Shown: positions 1-5,655 of the stretch, one piece after another | Numbering within the stretch: position 1 is the stretch's first letter | How the letters are laid out: each line of letters begins with the position of its first letter | Assembly: GCA_947475475.1 (NCBI GenBank) | Contig: CANJOG010000113.1 | Location: 1 to 6,677 of the forward strand | Source of the DNA: Acetobacteraceae bacterium | GTDB taxonomy: Bacteria; Pseudomonadota; Alphaproteobacteria; Acetobacterales; Acetobacteraceae | DNA: 6,677 bases | Direction: 5' to 3' | Notes under the pieces: generated by a model | Told to the model about the DNA's origin: nothing | Database searches by the model: none | Seen by the model: the letters and a program-made list of their open reading frames with translations, nothing else | Position numbers and translations under genes: made by a program

Positions 1-39
1 TCACCCAGTAACCGGGGGCATGACGCCCCGGGACAGACC

Positions 40-43
40 GGGA
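40..43 (+). promoter_or_regulatory. Probable ribosome binding site for the TTG-initiated GMC gene
   Basis: GGGA lies 8 bases before the TTG at 52, the same spacing as the purine-rich elements before the downstream genes. It supports the unusual TTG start. A second G-run (45-48) is too close to the start to be the main site. Confidence 0.4.
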
Positions 44-51
44 CGGGGCGT

Positions 52-1674
52 TTGGACGCGTTTGATTTCATCATTGTCGGCGCCGGCTCGTCCGGCTGCG
101 TGCTGGCGCATCGCCTGTCGGAAAATCCAGCCAACCGCGTGTTGCTGATCGAGGCGGGGCCGGAGGATCGCAGCCCCTTGCTCACCATGCCCAAGGGAGT
201 GGGCAAGGTGATGCGAACGGAGCGGTTTGCCTGGCAATTCCCGGTGGAGCAGCCGCGCATCGAGGGTGCGGCCTCCACCGAGGTTTGGGTGCGCGGGCGC
301 ACGCTGGGTGGGTCGTCGGCGATCAACGGCATGATCTATAGCCGCGGCCATCCCGAGGATTACGACAATTGGAGCCAGCTTGTCGGCAATGGCTGGGACT
401 GGGACTCGATGAAGCGCGCCTTCATGGCGATCGAGGGTCATGAGCTGGGTGCGGCGCCGGCGCGCGGTGGGGCTGGAAAGCTGCATGTCAGCACGGGCAA
501 GTTCCGGCATGACTTCGCCGAGGCCTGTATCGCGGCGGGCGGGCAACTTGGCTTGCGGCGCAAGGAAGATCTGAACGACGAGGATCAGGAGGGTGTGGGG
601 TACTACCTGCACACCATCCGCAACGGGCGGCGTTTCAGTGCGGCACGGGCTTTTCTGGATGCGGCGCGCAAGCGGGCCAATCTGAGCGTGCTGACATCGA
701 CGCTGGTGGATCGCGTGGTCTTTGACGGGCGGCGCGTGCGTGGCGTTGCGGTGCGGAATGCGGCCGGTAGTGGGGCGCGGGAAATTGCCTGCCGGGGTGA
801 GGTGATTCTCTCGGCCGGCGCGATCATGTCGCCGGTGATCTTGCAGCATTCTGGCATTGGCGACGGCGCACAGTTGCGGGACCTGGGCTTCGAGGTGGTG
901 GCGGAGAGCCGCCATGTCGGGCGGCGGATGCGCGAGCATCTGGGCCTGGTGATGCCGCATCGCCTGCTGGGTATTGCCGGGATGAACTGGCGGCTGCGCG
1001 GGCTGGGGCTCGGGTTGAGTGTGGCGCAATATTACCTGTTCCGTTCGGGCATTATGGCGAATGGTCCGTATGAGGTCGGCGCGTTTATGCGCAGCGGGGC
1101 GGATCATGGGCGGCCGGATTTGCAGATCTATCTCGGCGGGGTGAGTTTCGCGCGCGACCCGAGCGGGCTGGTGAACGGGCCGACGATCGATCGCGCGCCG
1201 GGGATGATCATCAGCGGCTCGCTGCTCAACCTGACCAGTGAAGGGACCGTGCTGATCAAGTCGCCCGATCCGTCGGTGAAGCCGTCGATTGCGCCGAACT
1301 GGTTGTCCACGACGGAGGACCAGTTGGCGGCGGTGGCGATGGTGCGGACGATGCGGCGTTATGTGCGGCAGAAGGCGCTGGCACCGTTCGTGGGTGAGGA
1401 GGTCTATCCGGGGCCTTTGGTGCAGGCGGACGCGGAAATCCTGCGTGCCGTGCGGCTCAATGCCCATTCTGGCCTGCATGGGACTGGAACCTGTGCGATG
1501 GGGCGCGGCGAGGATGCGGTGCTGGACGGGGCGTTGCGCGTGCGTGGTGTGGAGGGGGTGCGGGTGGTCGATCTGTCCTCCATGCCGGGTCTGATTGCGG
1601 GCAATACCAATGGGCCGGCGCAGGCGCTGGCCTGGCGGGCGGCGGATCTGATTTTGGCCGAGGGACATGCTTGA
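52..1674 (+). CDS. GMC-family FAD-dependent oxidoreductase (choline dehydrogenase-like alcohol dehydrogenase)
   Basis: A 540-residue soluble flavoprotein predicted to oxidise an alcohol to an aldehyde or ketone with FAD. The dinucleotide-binding motif GAGSSG is at residues 10-15 and the ribose-binding Glu at E34 (LLIEAG). GMC signature 1 spans 82-105 (GRTLGGSSAIN...) and signature 2 spans 256-270 (GAIMSPVILQHSGIG). The catalytic pair is H476 (HGTGTCAMG) and N520 (GNTNGP); their 44-residue spacing equals that of His466/Asn510 in choline oxidase. Length is normal for the family and no signal peptide is seen. The TTG start is chosen because no ATG or GTG lies in frame between it and the left edge, the Rossmann motif begins at the expected distance, and GGGA at 40-43 is 8 bases upstream. 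It is the first visible gene of the operon and its stop overlaps the P450 start. The substrate is unknown; a neighbour's alcohol product is the natural guess. Confidence 0.95.
   Translation: MDAFDFIIVGAGSSGCVLAHRLSENPANRVLLIEAGPEDRSPLLTMPKGVGKVMRTERFAWQFPVEQPRIEGAASTEVWVRGRTLGGSSAINGMIYSRGHPEDYDNWSQLVGNGWDWDSMKRAFMAIEGHELGAAPARGGAGKLHVSTGKFRHDFAEACIAAGGQLGLRRKEDLNDEDQEGVGYYLHTIRNGRRFSAARAFLDAARKRANLSVLTSTLVDRVVFDGRRVRGVAVRNAAGSGAREIACRGEVILSAGAIMSPVILQHSGIGDGAQLRDLGFEVVAESRHVGRRMREHLGLVMPHRLLGIAGMNWRLRGLGLGLSVAQYYLFRSGIMANGPYEVGAFMRSGADHGRPDLQIYLGGVSFARDPSGLVNGPTIDRAPGMIISGSLLNLTSEGTVLIKSPDPSVKPSIAPNWLSTTEDQLAAVAMVRTMRRYVRQKALAPFVGEEVYPGPLVQADAEILRAVRLNAHSGLHGTGTCAMGRGEDAVLDGALRVRGVEGVRVVDLSSMPGLIAGNTNGPAQALAWRAADLILAEGHA
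1660..1665 (+). promoter_or_regulatory. Ribosome binding site deciding the P450 start
   Basis: GAGGGA lies 8 bases before the ATG at 1674 but only 5 before the in-frame TTG at 1671. This favours the ATG, which overlaps the GMC stop codon by one base (TGATG). The site lies inside the end of the GMC gene, as expected for translational coupling. Confidence 0.65.
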
Positions 1675-2846
1675 TGGATAAAGCCGCGTTTCTGCCACCG
1701 GGCAGCGTGCGTGCGCGCGCGGAAGATCCGCGGGCCTATCTCACTGCTTTGCGCGCACAGGGCAAGGTGGTGGTGGATGCCGGCGAGAAGGTGGTGCTCG
1801 ATCCCGCCGGGGTGGAGCGCGTGCTCACGGACTTTGCGCATTTTTCCTGCAATGGATCGAATTTCTACGGACGGTCGCGGGCGATCATACCGCAGCAGAC
1901 AGATCCGCCGCTGCATACGCGCTATCGCCGGCTGCTCACGCCGCTGATGTCGGTGCGGCGCATGGCGGTGCTGGAGCCGGAGCTGGTGGCGCGGACCAAT
2001 GCCTGCATCGACGGATTTATCGGGCGTGGCTGGTGCGAGGCGCGGGCCGAACTGGCCGTGCCGGTGCCAGGGATATCGCTGATGAACCTGCTCGGCCTGC
2101 CGGTGGAGGATTTGCCGTTCTTCATGGATTTCAAGGACGCGATCTTGCGGCCACGGGCGCTCTCGGATGATGTGGACGAGCAATTGCGCATCCAGCGAGA
2201 ATTTGCCGATGCCAGCACGCGGTATTTCACCGAGGTGATTGCGAAAAGGCGGGCGGCGCCGGGCGATGATCTGATCAGCGGTATGATGGCGGCCGACGTC
2301 GATGGCGTGAAGCTCACGGATGATGAAATTCTTGACGTGTGCTTTCAGCTTCCCATGGCGGGGCTTGATACGGTGACGGCGACGATTGCGCTCGGCCTGA
2401 TCTTCTTTGCCGGGCGGCCGGATTTGCAGGATGTGCTGGCGAGCCGGCCGGAGATGGTGGAGTCGGCGGTGGAGGAATTACTGCGTTGGGAGACGCCGAA
2501 TACCGCTTTGAAGCGGCAGGTGGCGCAAGAGACGGAAATCGAGGGATGTCCGTTCCATCCGGGCGAGCGGGCACTCGCCTCGATCGGGGCGGCGAATTAC
2601 GATCCGTCGCGCTTTGAACGGCCGCTGGAGTTTGACATTGCGCGCGCGCCGAACCGGCATATGACGTTTGGCACCGGGCAGCACACGTGTTTGGGAAATC
2701 ACCTGGCGCGGCTGGAGCTGCGCGTGGTGTTGCGTGAGTGGCACAAGAGGATTCCACGCTATCGTGTGAAGGCGGGCGCGGTGATTGCGTATAGTGACGA
2801 CAATATGACCCGCACGGTGGCCGAGGCGCCGCTGGAATGGGTGTAG
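1674..2846 (+). CDS. Cytochrome P450, soluble class I, P450cam (CYP101)-like
   Basis: A 390-residue haem-thiolate monooxygenase, predicted cytosolic because there is no N-terminal membrane anchor. It would insert one oxygen atom from O2 into a hydrophobic substrate, using electrons from a ferredoxin. Visible motifs are the C-helix region TDPPLHTRYRRLL, I-helix AGLDT at 229-233 with the acid/alcohol pair D232-T233, ExxR at E268-R271, and the haem loop FGTGQHTCLGNHLAR with ligand C339. The haem loop, the following EWHKRIPRY segment and the C-terminal LEW ending resemble P450cam strongly. P227, just before the I-helix kink, is unusual compared with P450cam. The ATG overlaps the GMC stop by one base and the SnoaL gene follows after 12 bases, so it is coupled to an alcohol dehydrogenase that could oxidise its product. 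No redox partner gene is in the window. Family call is very secure; substrate unknown. Confidence 0.97.
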   Translation: MDKAAFLPPGSVRARAEDPRAYLTALRAQGKVVVDAGEKVVLDPAGVERVLTDFAHFSCNGSNFYGRSRAIIPQQTDPPLHTRYRRLLTPLMSVRRMAVLEPELVARTNACIDGFIGRGWCEARAELAVPVPGISLMNLLGLPVEDLPFFMDFKDAILRPRALSDDVDEQLRIQREFADASTRYFTEVIAKRRAAPGDDLISGMMAADVDGVKLTDDEILDVCFQLPMAGLDTVTATIALGLIFFAGRPDLQDVLASRPEMVESAVEELLRWETPNTALKRQVAQETEIEGCPFHPGERALASIGAANYDPSRFERPLEFDIARAPNRHMTFGTGQHTCLGNHLARLELRVVLREWHKRIPRYRVKAGAVIAYSDDNMTRTVAEAPLEWV

Positions 2847-2850
2847 GGGA
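2845..2850 (+). promoter_or_regulatory. Ribosome binding site deciding the SnoaL-like gene start
   Basis: AGGGGA overlaps the P450 stop codon. It is 8 bases before the ATG at 2859 and 5 before the in-frame GTG at 2856. The 8-base spacing used by neighbouring genes favours the ATG. Confidence 0.55.
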
Positions 2851-2858
2851 AATTTGTG

Positions 2859-3404
2859 ATGAGTGAAGCAGCGGAAATTCTGAGGCGGTTGCGGCGGATC
2901 GAGGATCGGGAAGAGATTCGCGATCTCGTGGGGCGCTATACGCTCGCCAATGACGATATGGATTTCGATGCGCTGGAGAAGCTGTTCACGCCCGATGCGC
3001 GCATCGGTTGGGTGGATGGATCGAATGTGCAGGAAGGCCGGTCGGCGATCCTTGATTATTATCGCGACAGGTTTCGTGATCGCGGGGCGCGGTTTCACAC
3101 CACGCATGACCAGTTCGTCGATTGGGATGAGGCCGATCCGGATCGTGCGCGTGGCCTGGTGGCCGGGCATGCGGAAGTCTGGACCGGGACGGATCAATAT
3201 ATGTCGGCCATTCGCTATCATGATCACTACGTGCGGCATGAGGGGCGGTGGAAATTTTCCGAGCGGTTGCTGAGCTTCCTGTATTTCGTGCCGGCCGCTG
3301 AATATGCCGGTGTGATGGGCGAGGCGAACCGTCTGCGCGTCTATGGCGGTGCGCGGCCGGGGCATTGGCCGGATGGGGTGGATAAGCGGGGAGCGAGCAG
3401 GTGA
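2859..3404 (+). CDS. SnoaL-like / NTF2-fold protein, possible dehydratase or isomerase
   Basis: A 181-residue protein of the SnoaL_4 type, a small cone-shaped alpha+beta fold used by dehydratases, cyclases and isomerases. The family pattern is clear: an N-terminal helix, RY at 26-27, DALEKLFTPDA near 37-47, FHTTH at 79-83, then YHDHYVRHEGRWKF near 120-133 and a final strand. Y27, D32 and H80 fall at the same spacing as the Tyr30, Asp35 and His83 that I recall as active-site residues of the bile-acid dehydratase BaiE, so an acid-base pocket is plausible. GTG at 2856 is an alternative start adding one residue. The 3' end overlaps the next gene by 4 bases (GTGA). It may dehydrate or isomerise an intermediate made by the neighbouring oxidative enzymes. 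Family members also include ring-hydroxylase beta-subunit-like and non-catalytic proteins, so the reaction is inference. Confidence 0.88.
   Translation: MSEAAEILRRLRRIEDREEIRDLVGRYTLANDDMDFDALEKLFTPDARIGWVDGSNVQEGRSAILDYYRDRFRDRGARFHTTHDQFVDWDEADPDRARGLVAGHAEVWTGTDQYMSAIRYHDHYVRHEGRWKFSERLLSFLYFVPAAEYAGVMGEANRLRVYGGARPGHWPDGVDKRGASR
3388..3393 (+). promoter_or_regulatory. Ribosome binding site for the GTG-initiated luciferase-like gene
   Basis: GGGGAG lies 7 bases before the GTG at 3401, inside the end of the SnoaL-like gene. It supports GTG as start; the next in-frame methionine is residue 73, beyond essential N-terminal motifs. Confidence 0.55.
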
Positions 3405-4666
3405 AATTCGGGCTTTTCTATGAGCTTGAGTGTCCGCGGCCATGGTTTGAGGACACCGAGCAGAGACTGTTCGACAATTCGCTTGATCAGATCGAACTCG
3501 CCGACCGATTGGGGATCGATTATCTCTGGCAGACCGAGCATCATTTCGTCGAGGAACACACACATTCCTCAGCGCCGGAGTGCTTTCTCGCCGCGGCCTC
3601 GCAGCGTACGAAACGGATGCGGCTGGGCCAGGGAATCTGCATCCTGCCGCCGCGCTATAACCATCCGGCGCGTGTGGCTGAGCGTGTGGCCACGCTGGAT
3701 CTGCTGAGCCATGGGCGCTTCGATTTCGGCACGGGTGAGTCAGGATCGCGGCTGGAACTGGAAGGTTTCGGCCTGGAGTACCACGACAAGCGCGGTGCCT
3801 GGCTGGAGGCGATTGAGCAGATTGCCGATATGCTTGTCATGACGCCCTATCCCGGGTTCGACGGGCAGTTCTTCTCCATGCCGGCGCGCAATATCGTGCC
3901 CAAGCCGGTGCAGAAGCCGCATCCGCCGCTCTGGGTCGCGTGTTCCAATCGCGAGACGATCAAGCTGGCGGCGCAACTTGGCATTGGGGCTCTGACATTT
4001 TCGTTTCTCGATGCGGCGGAGGCGAAGAAATGGGTCGATGAGTATTATGATACGTTCGAGCGTGAATGTGTGCCGATCGGCCATGCGGTGAATCCGCAAG
4101 TGGCGCTGTTCACCGGCTTTGGTGTGCATCAGGATTATAGCGTTGCGGTCGACCGCTTCATTGATGGCATCCGCTTTCTGCAATTCGGGCTGAACCATTT
4201 CTATCGCACCGGCGTGCATGTGCCGGGGCGGACCGATGTCTGGGCGGCATATCAGGCAAAGCGTGCTGATCTGATCGCCAATGATTATGACCCGAATGAT
4301 TACCACAAAGCGGTGAGCCGCGGCGCGATTGGATCGATCGATCAGGTGCGCGCGACGATCCGGTCCTTTGCCGATGCGGGTGTGGATCAGTTGGTGTTCC
4401 TGCAGCAGCCGGGCATCACTCACCACGACCATATCTGTGAGTCGCTGGAATTGTTCGCCTCCGATATTCTGCCGGAATTCGCGGCGGGAGAGGCGGAGCG
4501 GCAGGCGCGGAAGATGGCGCGGTTGCAGCCGGCGATTGAGGCGGCCTTTGCGCGCAAGAAGGCGCGGGCGCCGTTGGCGGATGCGGCGATTCCTGGCGTG
4601 CCGGCTGGGAACTTTATCAAGAAATATGGTGAGACGGCGACGCTGGGGAGTGTGCAGACGGCGTGA
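3401..4666 (+). CDS. LLM-class flavin-dependent oxidoreductase (luciferase-like monooxygenase)
   Basis: A 421-residue TIM-barrel flavoprotein of the bacterial luciferase family. Such enzymes use reduced FMN (or F420 in some branches) and usually O2 to oxygenate a substrate. Seen here are the first barrel strand MKFGLFYEL, WQTEHHF at 43-49 (the luciferase EHHF element), LGQGICILPPRYNHPARVAE at 75-94, the LLSHGRFDFGTGES turn at 101-114 and the family's PKPVQKPHPPLWVA strand at 167-180. The GTG start overlaps the previous stop by 4 bases. The barrel seems to end near residue 360; the remaining roughly 60 residues are an Ala/Arg-rich helical tail, making it longer than typical members. The family includes type II Baeyer-Villiger monooxygenases such as the diketocamphane monooxygenases, so ring-ketone oxygenation is possible beside P450 and alcohol dehydrogenase genes. 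No flavin reductase partner is visible. An F420-dependent dehydrogenase role is less likely but not excluded. Confidence 0.95.
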   Translation: MKFGLFYELECPRPWFEDTEQRLFDNSLDQIELADRLGIDYLWQTEHHFVEEHTHSSAPECFLAAASQRTKRMRLGQGICILPPRYNHPARVAERVATLDLLSHGRFDFGTGESGSRLELEGFGLEYHDKRGAWLEAIEQIADMLVMTPYPGFDGQFFSMPARNIVPKPVQKPHPPLWVACSNRETIKLAAQLGIGALTFSFLDAAEAKKWVDEYYDTFERECVPIGHAVNPQVALFTGFGVHQDYSVAVDRFIDGIRFLQFGLNHFYRTGVHVPGRTDVWAAYQAKRADLIANDYDPNDYHKAVSRGAIGSIDQVRATIRSFADAGVDQLVFLQQPGITHHDHICESLELFASDILPEFAAGEAERQARKMARLQPAIEAAFARKKARAPLADAAIPGVPAGNFIKKYGETATLGSVQTA

Positions 4667-4667
4667 C

Positions 4668-4742
4668 ATGCGGCTTGCCATAGGAAGCATAAGACCGGGA
4701 CCCATTCAGGAAGTCCTGACAGGCGGGAGGGAATTGCCATGA
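4668..4742 (+). CDS. Possible 24-codon small ORF filling the LLM-SDR gap
   Basis: An ATG two bases after the luciferase-like gene's stop codon opens a 24-codon frame (MRLAIGSIRPGPI...). It ends in a TGA overlapping the SDR start as ATGA. The fit to the gap at both ends suggests ribosome coupling or a leader peptide. Against it, the frame is also open far upstream inside the luciferase-like gene, so lack of stops carries little weight, and the nearest G-rich element (GGGGAG at 4645-4650) is 17 bases from the ATG, too far for a good ribosome site. No similarity is recognised. Confidence 0.15.
   Translation: MRLAIGSIRPGPIQEVLTGGRELP
4706..4719 (+). promoter_or_regulatory. 14-base dyad in the LLM-SDR gap, possible operator or small hairpin
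   Basis: TCAGGA and TCCTGA are perfect inverted copies around a 2-base centre (AG). As DNA this is operator-sized. As RNA it would form a 5-bp stem with an AAGT loop ending six bases before the SDR Shine-Dalgarno GGGAGG (4725-4730). There is no following T-run, so it is not a standard terminator. The rest of the 72-base gap has no convincing promoter. Confidence 0.3.
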
Positions 4743-5641
4743 CGAAAAGAGTGGCTGTCGTGACCGGATCGACCCAGGGCTGGGGGCGGGCCGTTGCGGA
4801 ATCGCTGGCGCAGTCTGGCATTGCGGTGATCGTCAATGGCCGCAACAGGGATGTGGACGAGGTCGTGCGGTCGATCCGGGCGCGTGGTGGGGAGGCGCGC
4901 GGTGTGCAACTGGCGAGCGACACGGCAGAGGGCGTTGAGGCGCTGATGGCGGCGGCGCTGGATGCGTTTGGGCATGTCGATATCTGGGTGAATTCGCTCG
5001 GGGTGCAGCGGCCGGAGCCATTGCTGACCTTAAGTCTCGATGCCTGGGACGAGGTTCTGCGTATCCAGCTGACCGCTGTGTTTCTCGGCACGCAATGCGC
5101 GGCGCGGCAGATGATCAAGCAGGGGAATGGCGGGCGGATCATCAATGTTGTTGGTGGCGGCGCCTATGGGCTGGGCGGAGCGAGCGCACATTCGGCGTCC
5201 AAGGGTGGCGCGCTGTCCGCGACCTATAGCTGGGCGGATGAATTGCGGCCTTATGGCATCACGGTGAATGCCATTCGAGGTGCTGTGCAGAGTCCGAATA
5301 TGCGCAAGATCATGCTGGCGGTGGGGTTTCTCGACGCCAAGACCGATGCGGAAAGCAATGATCCCTTACGGGGCCTTGGCTTTCATGACCGCGATGTTGT
5401 CGCTGCCTTGCCGGCCTGGCTGGCCTCGGAGGAGGCGGGGGATGTGACGGGTTTCCATATTGGCATCGATGGGCGGCGCATCACGGTGTACGACCGCGTG
5501 AAGGTTGCGCTTGAAATGTATGAAGATGAGGTCTGGACCGTCGGGAATCTCGCGGAGCGGCTGCATGGCGCGCTGCGTGAGTTGCCGCAATCGGCGGATG
5601 GCTGGGCGCAGCGGGACCAGGCTGGGGCGGCGGAGTTCTAG
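4739..5641 (+). CDS. Short-chain dehydrogenase/reductase-like protein with a non-canonical active site
   Basis: A 300-residue Rossmann-fold protein of the classical SDR superfamily. Cofactor binding looks intact: TGSTQGWG at 9-16, and NGR at 33-35 after the second strand, whose Arg suggests NADP(H). The catalytic residues are altered. The NNAG motif reads NSLG at 85-88, and the tetrad Asn, Ser and Tyr positions hold Q110, V138 and H151, with only K155 kept (HSASK instead of YxxSK). The usual PG after the sixth strand reads RG at 180-181. A tail of about 50 residues follows the IDGRR segment (near 243-247), beyond normal SDR length. The ATG has a strong GGGAGG (4725-4730) 8 bases upstream. It sits 72 bases after the luciferase-like gene and is probably the last gene of the operon. 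It may be an atypical reductase using His as acid/base, another reaction type, or a cofactor-binding non-enzyme. Fold secure, function open. Confidence 0.93.
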   Translation: MTKRVAVVTGSTQGWGRAVAESLAQSGIAVIVNGRNRDVDEVVRSIRARGGEARGVQLASDTAEGVEALMAAALDAFGHVDIWVNSLGVQRPEPLLTLSLDAWDEVLRIQLTAVFLGTQCAARQMIKQGNGGRIINVVGGGAYGLGGASAHSASKGGALSATYSWADELRPYGITVNAIRGAVQSPNMRKIMLAVGFLDAKTDAESNDPLRGLGFHDRDVVAALPAWLASEEAGDVTGFHIGIDGRRITVYDRVKVALEMYEDEVWTVGNLAERLHGALRELPQSADGWAQRDQAGAAEF

Positions 5642-5655
5642 AGCCGCTATCGGGA

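Noticed and set aside
20..22. ATG upstream of the GMC gene
   Set aside because: It is out of frame with the GMC coding sequence and its own frame ends after about 40 codons inside that gene.
1..1698. A 565-codon open frame on the minus strand opposite the GMC gene
   Set aside because: Its translation is Arg/His/Pro-rich low-complexity with no recognisable motifs, while the opposite strand carries a complete GMC protein. Frames complementary to GC-rich genes often lack stops.
2478..3563. Long minus-strand open frame opposite the P450, SnoaL-like and LLM genes
   Set aside because: It crosses three well-supported plus-strand genes and its translation has no family features; a shadow of GC-rich coding sequence.
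4673..4688. Bulged hairpin GCTT-g-CC / GGAAGC after the LLM stop
   Set aside because: Short, bulged and with a 3-base loop; no T-run follows, so it is not a credible terminator.
4675..4703. TTGCCA resembling a -35 box in the LLM-SDR gap
   Set aside because: No -10-like sequence lies at 16-18 bases; the downstream region is GC-rich. Not enough to call a separate SDR promoter.
3740..4705. Long minus-strand open frame opposite the luciferase-like gene
   Set aside because: Arg/His-rich translation without motifs, fully opposite a secure gene.
4329..4742. 137-codon plus-strand frame overlapping the end of the LLM gene
   Set aside because: It runs out of frame through the LLM coding region and is strongly Arg-rich. 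Only its last 24 codons, outside the LLM gene, were kept as a weak candidate.
5627..5647. GCGGC/GCCGC inverted repeat across the SDR stop as a shared terminator for the convergent genes
   Set aside because: Only 5 paired bases with an 11-base loop and no T-run in either direction.
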